Shown here: in pieces, positions 1 through 8,163 of the stretch
Layout of the letters: each line of letters starts with the position of its first letter
Numbering within the stretch: position 1 is the first letter of the stretch
DNA from: a bacterium Scap17
GTDB lineage: Bacteria; Pseudomonadota; Gammaproteobacteria; Pseudomonadales; Halomonadaceae
Length of the DNA stretch: 64,000 nt
Assembly (NCBI GenBank): GCA_013376735.1
Contig: VINJ01000001.1
Span: 1,798,001-1,862,000 of the forward strand
Direction: 5' to 3'
The notes under the pieces: model-generated
Told to the model about the DNA's origin: nothing
The model's input: the letters and a program-made list of their open reading frames with translations, nothing else
Databases searched by the model: none
Position numbers and translations under genes: made by a program

Positions 1-141
1 ATTAGTCTACAGCGGCAACGCTACTTTCGATGTGTGAAGGCGAAAGTCCCTCACCTTGACTGGCCGCAGGGCCACACTGACAAAGGCGGCGTCACTCCCG
101 CCGCATACAACGAATATTTACAACAACAAAAGGGAATCCAC

Positions 142-1170
142 ATGTCCTTGTCCAAGACATCTCTGCTGCGCAAGACGCTCACCGGTTCCACTCTGGCGCT
201 CAGCCTGCTGGCGGCCAGCGTGCAGGCCCAGACCATCAACCTCAGCTACAACGGTGCGCCGGATGCCGACAAGAATGCGGTGCATGTCTTCGCCAGCAAT
301 CTGAAGACCCTGGTGGAAGAGAAGACCGACGGCGAGCTGGAACTCAAGCTCTATCCCAACAGCATGCTGGGCGAGGAGCAGGAGCGCATGGAGCAGGTGA
401 TCAGCGCCCCGAACCTGAACATCGCCTCCTTCGCGGGCATGGCCCCCATCGTGCCAGAAGTCTATGTCAGCGCGACGCCGTTCATGTTCGACGGCTTTGA
501 TGAGGCGCGCCGTTTCTTCGATGAGGGGCAGTACTGGCAGCAGGTGCAGCAACTGTTCAGCGAGCGCACCAATGGCGCCGAGATTCTGGCCGTCGTCGAG
601 GAAGGGGGCTTTCTGGCCTTCACCAACGACAAGCGCCCGATCACCAGCCCTGATGATTTCGAAGGCCTGCGTTTTCGCGCGATGGACCCAAGCCAGGTAG
701 CGCTCTACGAGGCCTTCGGTGCCTCGGGCACGCCGATTCCGTGGACGGAGGTCTACATGGCGCTGCGCACGGGGGTGGCGGATGGCCAGATGAACCCGCC
801 GATGTACATCCTGCTTGGCAGTCTGCAGGAAGTGCAGAAGTACCTGACACTGGCCAACATCCAGTATTCCGATCAGTTCCTGGTGGCCAATGGTCAGCTG
901 CTCGAGAGCCTGTCGGACGAGGAGCGCACGGCACTTCTCGAGGCGGTTCAGGAAGCCAATGCCCAGGCCCGTCAGGACAACCAGAACCAGGTCGAGTCAC
1001 GTATCGCCTCGCTGGAAGAGCAGGGCATGCAAGTGATCCGTCCCAGTGAGGCTGATCTCGAGGCATTTCGCAGCAAGGGCCAGCCGGCCTACCTCGAATG
1101 GCTCAAGAGCCAGGACATCGCGCCAGAGCTGATCGACACCGCCATGAAGGATGCTGGCCTGTCCTCGTGA
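142..1170 (+). CDS. dctP: TRAP transporter substrate-binding protein, DctP family
   Basis: Periplasmic solute receptor of a tripartite ATP-independent periplasmic transporter. It captures a small organic anion and delivers it to the DctQ/DctM membrane pair encoded just downstream. The N-terminus is a signal peptide: KTSLLRK basic stretch, hydrophobic LALSLLAAS, cleavage after VQAQ. The family fold is visible in the LYPNSMLGEEQE region, the LRFRAMDPS segment (the Arg that pairs with the ligand carboxylate) and the MALRTGVADGQMNPP segment. At 342 aa it has the usual length. I start at 142 because AAGGGA lies just upstream and the signal peptide begins there; an in-frame GTG at 34 would add 36 unrelated residues. 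The ligand is not readable from sequence; the following dipeptidase hints at a peptide-like compound. Confidence 0.9.
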   Translation: MSLSKTSLLRKTLTGSTLALSLLAASVQAQTINLSYNGAPDADKNAVHVFASNLKTLVEEKTDGELELKLYPNSMLGEEQERMEQVISAPNLNIASFAGMAPIVPEVYVSATPFMFDGFDEARRFFDEGQYWQQVQQLFSERTNGAEILAVVEEGGFLAFTNDKRPITSPDDFEGLRFRAMDPSQVALYEAFGASGTPIPWTEVYMALRTGVADGQMNPPMYILLGSLQEVQKYLTLANIQYSDQFLVANGQLLESLSDEERTALLEAVQEANAQARQDNQNQVESRIASLEEQGMQVIRPSEADLEAFRSKGQPAYLEWLKSQDIAPELIDTAMKDAGLSS

Positions 1171-1260
1171 TGGCCTGTCGCGATGGTCTTTCGAGATGGC
1201 TTGTTGCGATGGTCTGTTGCGATGACCTGACACGCTGACACGCTGACACGCTGACACGCT
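1169..1260. repeat. 13-bp and 8-bp tandem repeats after dctP
   Basis: From the dctP stop codon there are five imperfect 13-bp units (1169-1181, 1182-1194, 1195-1207, 1208-1220, 1221-1233; first unit GATGGCCTGTCGC). These run directly into four perfect 8-bp units GACACGCT (1229-1260). The 8-bp array places TGA in all three frames. The 216-bp gap before dctQ holds nothing else I recognise. Confidence 0.85.
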
Positions 1261-1386
1261 GACTCGGTGAAAGGCGAGTGACGCTCAAGCATCAGCGAGC
1301 ATCCCGCTGCGGTACCCGGTGCCCGGGCAGTGACAGTCCGGGCATCGAGGCTCTGAATTTCCCTCCTTGCTGGTGGATTGCGGTAA

Positions 1387-1962
1387 ATGACTTCCATGAC
1401 TCCTTCACGACAGCTTTCCCTGCGGGAAGGCCTGCTGCTTGCCTGTGGCCGCGTGACACTGGCGATAGCGGCAGTACTGCTGGCTTCCACGGTGCTGATC
1501 ATGCTTTACGGCGTGGTGATGCGCTATGTATTGGGCGGCGCCCCCATCTGGGTCGATGAGCTGACCCGCTATCTCATCATCGCCAGTGTCATGCTGGCGA
1601 TCGGCGTCGTCTGGGCAGAAGGGGCGCATATGCGTGTGGCGCTGCTGGAGCGGCGTCTGCCTACGCGCATGGCCAAGGTACTGATCCATTACCAATGGTG
1701 GCTGACGCTGGTGCTGATGGCCGGCGCGACCTGGATGACCTTGCACTACGCCATGTCGGCAAGCATGTTCCGCACCATGGGGCTGGGTATCAGTCGCAGC
1801 GTGCCGATGCTCTCGATGCCGATCGGCTTCGCGTTGATCACGCTGCAGGTTCTGCTGCATGGCCCACGGCCGCTGAGATCCCAGACACTGGAGATCGCAC
1901 CGGACGAGGAGGCTGCCGGCCTCTCGGCGCATGATGACAAGACAGGAGGACCGCGCACATGA
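1387..1962 (+). CDS. dctQ: TRAP transporter small permease, DctQ family
   Basis: Four-helix small membrane subunit that stabilises the DctM permease and couples it to the receptor protein. Hydrophobic segments are visible around residues 18-40, 55-75, 95-115 and 135-155. The family signature WVDELTRYLIIASVMLAIGV sits near residues 55-75, as in other DctQ proteins. It is 191 aa long. Its stop overlaps the start of dctM by 4 bp (ATGA), so translation is coupled. The hydrophilic C-terminal tail of about 30 residues is variable in the family. Confidence 0.88.
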   Translation: MTSMTPSRQLSLREGLLLACGRVTLAIAAVLLASTVLIMLYGVVMRYVLGGAPIWVDELTRYLIIASVMLAIGVVWAEGAHMRVALLERRLPTRMAKVLIHYQWWLTLVLMAGATWMTLHYAMSASMFRTMGLGISRSVPMLSMPIGFALITLQVLLHGPRPLRSQTLEIAPDEEAAGLSAHDDKTGGPRT

Positions 1963-3236
1963 TCTGGGCAATGCTGGCCATCTTCGTCGTGCATGTCCTG
2001 CTGGGCCTGCCGCTGTTTCTCTCCTTGCTCGCTACCGCCGTGACCGGCTTCCTGTTCATCGACCTCTCGATGCTGGAGCGCCTCGGGCCACAACAGTTCT
2101 TCGGTGGCATCAATGCCTTCTCGCTGATGGCGATTCCGCTGTTCATCCTCGCTGGCAACCTGATGAACATCAGTGGCCTGACCGAACGCCTCATGCGCCT
2201 GGCACGCCTGATGGTCGGGCATCTGCGCGGTGGCATGGGCCATGTCAACGTCGTCTCCAGCGTGTTCTTCGCCGGTGTGAATGGTTCGGCGGTCGCCGAT
2301 ACCTCCGCGCTGGGCTCGCTGCTGGTGCCGGCCATGCGCAAGGAGGGCTATTCGACGTCCTTTGCCGCGGGTCTGACGGCGGGCAGCTCCTTGATCGGGC
2401 CGATCATCCCGCCCAGCATCTTCATGATCCTCTACGCCTCGCTGACCAATACCTCCGTGGGCAGCCTGTTCCTGGCCGGTGTCGTACCGGGCCTGGTACT
2501 GGCGGTGGCGTTCATGGCGATGAATGCCTGGTATGCCCGACGTCATGGCCTGCAGGCACGCGGTCAGGCACCGGCACGCAGTGAAGTGATTGCAGCGATC
2601 ATCGGGGCGCTGCCGGCATTGGTGGCACCGGTGATCATCGTCTCCGGTATCGTGATGGGCATCGTGACCCCGACCGAGTCCGGCGCCTTGATCGTGGCGT
2701 ACGTGCTGCTCTGCGGGCTGTGCCAGGGGCCGCTCAAGCTGGTCGAGGTGTGGGGGGCCATCAAGGATACGGCGCGGCTTACCAGCGCCATCTTCGTGAT
2801 CATGGCGGTGTCATCCATCGTCAGCTGGCTGCTGTCCTATGCCCAGGTGCCCAATCAGTTCGTGGCATTGCTGACGCCCTATATCGACAGCCCGATCCTG
2901 ATCCTGCTGCTGCTCAGCGCCATCACCTTCGTCACTGGCATGTTCATGGAGGAAGTCTCGGCCTTGATGTTGCTGACGCCGATCTTCGTGCCCGTGGCCA
3001 TGGCCGCCGGCATCGACCCCGTGCACCTGGGGGTCATCATCACGCTCAATATCACCATCGCGTTGATCACGCCGCCGATGGGCGCCTGCGTGTTCGTGGC
3101 CGCCGCGGTCAGCAAGCTCGAGATCACCTCACTGTTTCGTACCATCTGGCCGTTCGTGCTGGTGGCGGTCGCGGTGCTGCTGATGCTGATCATCTTCCCG
3201 CCTCTTACCCTGTGGTTGCCGACCCTGTCTGGATAA
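1959..3236 (+). CDS. dctM: TRAP transporter large permease, DctM family
   Basis: Integral membrane permease (425 aa, about 12 segments) that carries out Na+-driven solute uptake with DctQ and DctP. Family landmarks include ILAGNLMNISGLTERL, GGMGHVNVVSSVFFAGVNGSA, TAGSSLIGPIIPPSIFMI with the conserved PPS, and the second-half ITPPMGACVFVA. It starts 4 bp inside dctQ and ends 6 bp before the dipeptidase gene, so all are likely one transcript. Nothing abnormal is seen. Confidence 0.93.
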   Translation: MIWAMLAIFVVHVLLGLPLFLSLLATAVTGFLFIDLSMLERLGPQQFFGGINAFSLMAIPLFILAGNLMNISGLTERLMRLARLMVGHLRGGMGHVNVVSSVFFAGVNGSAVADTSALGSLLVPAMRKEGYSTSFAAGLTAGSSLIGPIIPPSIFMILYASLTNTSVGSLFLAGVVPGLVLAVAFMAMNAWYARRHGLQARGQAPARSEVIAAIIGALPALVAPVIIVSGIVMGIVTPTESGALIVAYVLLCGLCQGPLKLVEVWGAIKDTARLTSAIFVIMAVSSIVSWLLSYAQVPNQFVALLTPYIDSPILILLLLSAITFVTGMFMEEVSALMLLTPIFVPVAMAAGIDPVHLGVIITLNITIALITPPMGACVFVAAAVSKLEITSLFRTIWPFVLVAVAVLLMLIIFPPLTLWLPTLSG

Positions 3237-3242
3237 CACCTC

Positions 3243-4004
3243 ATGACGTCAACATTGAATCGCCCAATTCCCCCCATCCCGAGTCATGACGAGCCGGATT
3301 GGACGCAGGTCACCCGAATCCCCGTCAAGGGCTGTGACAGTACTCTGGTCCCGACCAGCCTCGGGCCGTCATGTCTGAAGGTCTATCCCGCCTATGCGCG
3401 CCTCGGTATCCCCGGGGCAGTCAATGAATGTCTGGTACGGCGCGCGGTGTATCAGCGCCTGTTGCAGGCCGCGCGCGCATTGCCGCAAGGGCTGTCGTTG
3501 GTGGTGATGGATGGATGGCGCCCCTGGCGGGTGCAGCAGTACCTGTTCGAGACGCTGTATCAGTCGCTCAAGACGCATGACCGCTCGCTTGGTGAGGCCC
3601 AGCTACTGGCGCGCACGCGGGAATTCGTCTCCTTGCCCAGTCGTGATCCTGACGCGCCGAGCCCGCATCTCACTGGCGGCGCCGTCGATGTCACCCTATG
3701 TGACGCCGATGGCTTGCTGCTCGAGATGGGGACGCTGTTTGACGAGGCGACCCCCGAGTCCCACACCGATCATTTCGAGCGTCATCCGCCTGCCAGCGAT
3801 ACGCCCCAGGCTGCGGCACGCGACAATCGGCGTCTGCTCTATCACGTCATGACCGAGGCCGGTTTCACCAATCTGCCCAGCGAATGGTGGCACTTCGATT
3901 TCGGTGATCAGCTCTGGGCCTGGTACCGCGGCGAACCCGAGGCGTTGTTCGGTCCGGCGGAGATGGACAGCATCGAGAGTCTCTGGAAACGCTCACTGGC
4001 GTGA
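3243..4004 (+). CDS. D-alanyl-D-alanine dipeptidase-like, VanX/DdpX family (M15D)
   Basis: Predicted zinc dipeptidase that splits D-Ala-D-Ala or a related dipeptide. The M15 zinc site is visible: H142 and D149 in SPHLTGGAVD, and H217 in EWWHFDFG. The substrate-guiding Arg lies in VVMDGWRPW. At 253 aa it is longer than VanX (about 200 aa), with extra N-terminal residues. No signal peptide is seen, so it should act in the cytoplasm on imported substrate. It begins 6 bp after dctM, which ties it to that transporter. There is no vancomycin-resistance context (no vanHA), so a nutritional or peptidoglycan-recycling role like DdpX is inferred. The upstream ribosome site is weak, consistent with coupling to dctM. 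Confidence 0.85.
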   Translation: MTSTLNRPIPPIPSHDEPDWTQVTRIPVKGCDSTLVPTSLGPSCLKVYPAYARLGIPGAVNECLVRRAVYQRLLQAARALPQGLSLVVMDGWRPWRVQQYLFETLYQSLKTHDRSLGEAQLLARTREFVSLPSRDPDAPSPHLTGGAVDVTLCDADGLLLEMGTLFDEATPESHTDHFERHPPASDTPQAAARDNRRLLYHVMTEAGFTNLPSEWWHFDFGDQLWAWYRGEPEALFGPAEMDSIESLWKRSLA

Positions 4005-4045
4005 AGGTGTCTGAGAATGCCTGACAGCCGCTGGCCTGCAAGACA

Positions 4046-4084
4046 CGAAAGCCCCGCTCGATGGCGACTCGAGCGGGGCTTTCG
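4046..4084. terminator. bidirectional hairpin terminator
   Basis: Perfect 15-bp inverted repeat (CGAAAGCCCCGCTCG with its complement) with a 9-nt loop between the convergent dipeptidase and amidohydrolase genes. The A/T ends of the stem give a short U-run on either strand. Confidence 0.9.
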
Positions 4085-4130
4085 TTTCAGCGGCTTATGC
4101 GATCAGCGTTCAGCGAGCCGTACCTGATGC

Positions 4131-5417
4131 TCAGCTGACGATCTCGGCCTGATCGAGCATGGCGTGGAAGAGCACGTTGCAGCCGGCGTGCAGGTCCTTG
4201 GGCGCGGCGTTCTCGATCTCGTTGTGGCTGATGCCGCCTTCGCAGGGCACGAAGATCATGCCGGCGGGGGCGATACGGCCCATGAAGATGGCGTCGTGAC
4301 CGGCGCCGCTGACGATGTCGAGATGCGAGTAGCCGAGCTGGCTGGCGGCATTGCGCACCGCGTTCACGCAGTTGTCGGCGAAGTGTTCCGGCACGAAGTC
4401 GGCGGTGGGGGTGAGCTCGTAGGTCAGGCGATGCCGCTGACTGACGGCTTCGACGACTTCTTTCAGCTCCGCGACCATCGCGGTAAGGGAATCGGGTTCC
4501 AGCGAGCGCAGATCGATGGTCATGTTGACCTGCCCGGGGATGACGTTGCGTGAGCCGGGGTGGACCTGCATCACGCCCACGGTACCGCGGCCATGCGGTG
4601 CGTGATCGATGGCGATGCGATTGACGGCGACGGTGATCTCGGCCGCGCCAAGCATGGCGTCCCGGCGCAGTGACATGGGCGTGGGGCCCGCGTGCGCCTC
4701 CTGACCGGTGAGAGTCAGATCGAACCAGCGCTGGCCCAGCGCGCCCATCACCACGCCGATGGTGGTCGCTTCATCTTCCAGAATCGGGCCCTGCTCGATG
4801 TGGCTCTCGAAGAAGGCGCGCACGTTCTCGCGGGGGACCTCATCACTGCCGCGATAGCCGATGGCGTCCAGTGCCTCGCCGGCGGTCACGCCGTCGCTGT
4901 CCTGCTGGGCGAGCATCTCATGCAGTGACAACTGGCCGGTATGCACGCCAGACCCCATCATGCAGGGCGCGAAGCGACAGCCTTCTTCATTGGTCCAGAC
5001 CACCACTTCCACCGGGCAGCGGGTCTTGAGGTCGTGCTGGTTGAGGCTGCGCAGGACCTCAAGCCCGGCCATCACTCCGAAACAGCCATCGAACTTGCCA
5101 CCGGTCGGCTGGGTGTCGATGTGGCTGCCGGTCATCACCGCCGGCGCATCCGGGTCGGTGCCGGCGCGGCGCGCGAAGATGTTGCCGATGGCATCGATAC
5201 GGATCGTGCAGCCCTCGGCCTTGCACCATTGAATGAAGAGGTCGCGCGCCTGGCGGTCCAGCTCGGTCAACGCCTGTCGGTTGACGCCGCCCTTGGGCGT
5301 GGCGCCCAGCTCGGCCAGGGTCATCAATGATTGCCACAGGCGATCGCTGTCGGTGCGCAGCTCGCTCAGGGTATTCGCGGGCGATGTGTCCAACTGGGCA
5401 GTGGTCATCGGCTTCAT
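4131..5417 (-). CDS. M20 family N-carbamoyl-L-amino acid hydrolase / allantoate amidohydrolase
   Basis: Metal-dependent amidohydrolase of the hydantoinase/carbamoylase (HyuC/AllC) group, which removes carbamoyl from N-carbamoyl amino acids or allantoate. Binuclear metal ligands are visible as H99 in TGSHIDTQPTGGKFDG (with D110) and the E144-E145 pair in WTNEEGCRF. The dimer-domain and late His motif SGAGHDAIFMG follow near the C-terminus. At 428 aa it is of normal length. Two start codons compete: ATG at 5417, and ATG at 5408, which has AAGAGG 9 nt upstream and may be the real one. It is convergent with the TRAP/dipeptidase operon and next to a GntR gene, so the set may serve one pathway. The exact substrate is unknown. 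Confidence 0.87.
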   Translation of the reverse strand: MKPMTTAQLDTSPANTLSELRTDSDRLWQSLMTLAELGATPKGGVNRQALTELDRQARDLFIQWCKAEGCTIRIDAIGNIFARRAGTDPDAPAVMTGSHIDTQPTGGKFDGCFGVMAGLEVLRSLNQHDLKTRCPVEVVVWTNEEGCRFAPCMMGSGVHTGQLSLHEMLAQQDSDGVTAGEALDAIGYRGSDEVPRENVRAFFESHIEQGPILEDEATTIGVVMGALGQRWFDLTLTGQEAHAGPTPMSLRRDAMLGAAEITVAVNRIAIDHAPHGRGTVGVMQVHPGSRNVIPGQVNMTIDLRSLEPDSLTAMVAELKEVVEAVSQRHRLTYELTPTADFVPEHFADNCVNAVRNAASQLGYSHLDIVSGAGHDAIFMGRIAPAGMIFVPCEGGISHNEIENAAPKDLHAGCNVLFHAMLDQAEIVS

Positions 5418-5477
5418 CCTCTTGTGAATATTGTTGTTGTGCTTCCGGTTCCGCTTTTGTTTGGTCCAGGCTTCGGG

Positions 5478-6314
5478 TCAGGTTCTGCTGTCGGCCATCA
5501 GCTGCGCGGGGGTGACGAGCAACTGGTCGGCCATTTCCACCTCGAGTGCCGTCATGTGGTGCTCGGCATCCTGCATGTGTTCTGTCATGAGCTGTCTGAC
5601 CTGCTCATGGTCCTCGTGGCGAAACGCCGTGATCAGGCCGGAGTGGTAATGCTGATTGGCCCGATCGAACTGCTTGCGCTCCGGCAGGTAGGCTTTCTTG
5701 ATGACGACCAGCTCATGCAGCATGTCGTTGAGGAACTGGCACATGAAACTGAGCAGCGGGTTGGGGCAGGCGCGTGCCAGCACCTGATGGAATTCGATTT
5801 CCAGAAAGCGCTGGCGTCGCTGGTCCTCATCCTGTGGCTGGTGGCAACTGCAGTCATGGACATTGTTCTCGAGCGCCACCAGGTCCTCTTCGCTGAGCAG
5901 GCCCACCACCGAGACCGCCATCTCGACTTCCAGCAGTCGGCGTAGCTGATAGACCTGGGCGCCATTGAGTGTCTTGAAATGCAGGAAGCTTCTCAGCATG
6001 CGGCTGGCCGGTTCCATGCTCGGCGCATTGAGCACGGCGCCGCCATTGGGCCCCGTCTTCAGGGTGATCAAGCCCTCGACCTCGAGAATCTTGAGGGCTT
6101 CGCGCAGCGTGCCCTTGGCGCAGCCATACTGGGCCATCAGCGCCTTCTCATTGGGCAGCCGGTCGCCTTCGCTCAATCCCTCGCGCACGATGCTGCGCCT
6201 CAGGTCATCACTGATCAGCTCGGCCAGCTTCTGCCGTTTGGGCAGGTGAGTGCCAGAGGCGTTGGCACTGGTGCTGGAACATGAAGTGTCCAGAGGAGAG
6301 GGCGATGTCGGCAT
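5478..6314 (-). CDS. GntR family transcriptional regulator, FadR/FCD subfamily
   Basis: DNA-binding regulator of 278 aa. A winged helix occupies about residues 30-100 (LPNEKALMAQYGCAKGTLREALKILEVEGLI, with wing GPNGGAVL). An all-helical FCD ligand domain fills the rest, with the HxxxxR-type FHQVLA motif. The first 25 residues are low-complexity Ser/Thr. It is encoded 60 bp upstream of the amidohydrolase and in the same direction, so it probably controls that gene and the TRAP operon in response to a metabolite of the pathway. Its own promoter contains a palindrome that could be the operator. Confidence 0.88.
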   Translation of the reverse strand: MPTSPSPLDTSCSSTSANASGTHLPKRQKLAELISDDLRRSIVREGLSEGDRLPNEKALMAQYGCAKGTLREALKILEVEGLITLKTGPNGGAVLNAPSMEPASRMLRSFLHFKTLNGAQVYQLRRLLEVEMAVSVVGLLSEEDLVALENNVHDCSCHQPQDEDQRRQRFLEIEFHQVLARACPNPLLSFMCQFLNDMLHELVVIKKAYLPERKQFDRANQHYHSGLITAFRHEDHEQVRQLMTEHMQDAEHHMTALEVEMADQLLVTPAQLMADSRT

Positions 6315-6344
6315 GCGGTGTCCTGAATGGGTGAGTCAGTCAAT

Positions 6345-6389
6345 TTATTCGTATAAATAAGCTTTAGTCGTGGACTGGGGCGCTGTCAA
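6345..6389 (-). promoter_or_regulatory. sigma70 promoter and palindromic operator of the GntR gene
   Basis: On the minus strand TTGACA (6384-6389) and TAAAGC (6361-6366) are separated by 17 bp. A TTATT/AATAA palindrome with a 6-bp centre (6345-6360) lies at the expected transcription start, well placed for autorepression. The site is inferred from position and symmetry only. Confidence 0.5.
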
Positions 6390-6541
6390 ACCACTGAAGT
6401 GGCTTCAAGCGTTGCCGGGTATGTCATGGGCATCACGCGTCGCGACGAGGGCCGTGTCCCGGCATGCCATTGCACAACGCTCTTGAAAAGGCTTCGAAGT
6501 GGCATAAGGTTTTCATATTCGTTCCTGCTAAAGGAGGTCGT

Positions 6542-7975
6542 ATGGAAACGCACGATTCTCAGCGCACGCGAGACACCGATATCGTCATCATTGGCGGTGG
6601 TGCTGGCGGGCTGGAGCTGGCGGTCCGCTTGGCCAAGGCAGGCCATAAGGACGTACTGCTGATCGATCGCGAGACCAGCCATGTGTGGAAGCCGCGCCTG
6701 CACGAGATCGCGGCAGGTCTCGGGCGTCGGCAGGTCGATGAACTGGGCTATGCCGGTCTGGCCGAGCAGTGGGGGTTTCGCTACGAGTGCGGCACACTCG
6801 AAAGCGTGAACCCTGAACAGCGCCAGATCACCCTGGCCGCGATCCCGGGCAGGGAAGACCACGCGAGCGCCGAGGTGCCGGCGCGCGTCAGGGGCTATTG
6901 TCAGCTGGTGCTGGCCTTGGGCGGCGTGACGCCGGACATGGGTGTCGAGGGCGTGCTGGAGCATGCCTGCCTGCTGGACTCTCCCGACAACGCCGAGCGC
7001 ATCGCTCAGCAGTTCTCGCGTGGGCTGCTGGCCAATCATGTGGCGATGGAAATATCACCGACAGGCGATGCTGGCGCGTCAGCTACCCAAGGCGACGCCC
7101 AGAATGGCACTGAGGGGGGCGCGCAAGATAGTGCCAAGGAGCCCCAATGGCGGCCCTATCAGGTGATGATCGTCGGCTCCGGTGCCACCGGTGTCGAGCT
7201 GGCTGCCTACTTGCATGAGGCGCGTGGCATGCATGACGCCCCTGCACCCAAGGGCGCGAAGGTCGAGATCACGATTCTCGAGGCCACCGAGACCTTCATG
7301 CCCGGTGTCTCACAGGAACTGCGCGAGTCGATCCATCAGCGACTCGAGGAGCAGGGCATCAAGATCGAGCTATCTCGTCAGGTCGCCAAGGTGTCCCCCG
7401 GCAGTGTCGAGATCAGTGAAGGCGACGAGTCGGTGACGCGGGACGCGGATCTGGTGGTCTGGGCGGCAGGGCGCGTCGGGCCTGCCATCGTCGAGGAGAT
7501 CGACGCCCTGGAAAGCAACAAGAAGCGTCAATTCACGGTGACGCCCGGTCTGCAGTGCCTCGGGCACGACAGCATCTTCGCGCTGGGCGATTGTGCCAAC
7601 ATCGATGAGGCGCCGCTGCCGCCCACCGCCCAGGTGGCCAGCGAGCAGGCCGAGTTTCTCGCTGCTGAACTGCCGCGTCGCCAGCAGGGAGAGCCGGCTC
7701 AGGCCTTCGAGTTCAAGGACCGCGGTACCTTGCTGTCACTCTCCAGTGCCGGCAGCGTCGGTGAGCTCAGCGGCAAGTTGAGTGACAAGCTGGGCAATGC
7801 CCAGGGTAGCAAGGGCAATGATGATCTGCAGGTGAGAGGACGCTTCGCGCGCGCCGCCTATCAGGGACTGCAGCGTCAGCACCAGTTCCTGCTGCTGGGG
7901 CCGCTGAAGGGCTCCGCCGAGGTGGTCAGCGACGTGCTGCGCCGAAGCATGGGGCCGCGTCTCAAGGTGCATTGA
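6542..7975 (+). CDS. FAD-dependent NAD(P)H:quinone oxidoreductase, type II NADH dehydrogenase-like
   Basis: Flavoprotein with two Rossmann folds. The FAD site GGGAGGLELAVRL lies near residue 18, with the acidic end DRETSHVWKPRLHE. The NAD(P)H site IVGSGATGVELA is near residue 210, and the late FAD motif FALGDCAN is near 345. This is the Ndh architecture, which oxidises NADH and passes electrons to quinone without proton pumping. I start at 542 codon-frame position 6542, since a perfect AAAGGAGG precedes that ATG; an upstream in-frame ATG at 6464 has none. An unusual polar insert rich in Gly, Ala, Asp and Gln (about residues 173-200) separates the two halves. Length is 477 aa, slightly longer than bacterial Ndh. 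It is convergent with the hydroxyacid dehydrogenase. Confidence 0.82.
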   Translation: METHDSQRTRDTDIVIIGGGAGGLELAVRLAKAGHKDVLLIDRETSHVWKPRLHEIAAGLGRRQVDELGYAGLAEQWGFRYECGTLESVNPEQRQITLAAIPGREDHASAEVPARVRGYCQLVLALGGVTPDMGVEGVLEHACLLDSPDNAERIAQQFSRGLLANHVAMEISPTGDAGASATQGDAQNGTEGGAQDSAKEPQWRPYQVMIVGSGATGVELAAYLHEARGMHDAPAPKGAKVEITILEATETFMPGVSQELRESIHQRLEEQGIKIELSRQVAKVSPGSVEISEGDESVTRDADLVVWAAGRVGPAIVEEIDALESNKKRQFTVTPGLQCLGHDSIFALGDCANIDEAPLPPTAQVASEQAEFLAAELPRRQQGEPAQAFEFKDRGTLLSLSSAGSVGELSGKLSDKLGNAQGSKGNDDLQVRGRFARAAYQGLQRQHQFLLLGPLKGSAEVVSDVLRRSMGPRLKVH

Positions 7976-7977
7976 GT

Positions 7978-8065
7978 CTTGAGCGGATCTTGAGTGTGCC
8001 TTGAGCGGGTATTGAGAGGCTCTTGAGTGATTCTAGAGAGGCGCTTGAGTGAGCCTCGAGAGAGT
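7978..8065. repeat. 11-bp degenerate tandem array, eight units
   Basis: Starting 2 bp after the flavoprotein stop codon there are eight consecutive 11-bp units of form CTTGAGNNNNN (7978, 7989, 8000, 8011, 8022, 8033, 8044, 8055). Five units carry TGA at the same offset. Because 11 is not divisible by 3, the stops fall in all three frames. Confidence 0.9.
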
Positions 8066-8082
8066 CGCCTGCCAGTGATGAC

Positions 8083-8127
8083 AGGCCGACATGCGCCGTG
8101 GTGGATCCCACTGGTGCATGTCGGCCT
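8083..8127. terminator. hairpin between convergent genes
   Basis: Perfect 12-bp inverted repeat (AGGCCGACATGC, 8083-8094, with its complement at 8116-8127). An inner GTGG-ATC-CCAC stem lies in the loop. It sits between the convergent flavoprotein and hydroxyacid dehydrogenase genes; a TTTT follows 9 nt downstream on the plus strand. Confidence 0.7.
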
Positions 8128-8163
8128 TGTGCTTTTCAGGGCGTTATTGCTGTGCCGTCGTGT

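Noticed and set aside
1229-1260. Regular repeat array considered as CRISPR
   Set aside because: Units are 8 bp with no spacers, and no cas gene is in the window. The same applies to the other tandem arrays.
3243-4004. VanX gene as part of a glycopeptide resistance cluster
   Set aside because: No vanH, ligase or VanRS-type genes are adjacent, and Gram-negative hosts use such enzymes for nutrition; only the enzyme family is kept.
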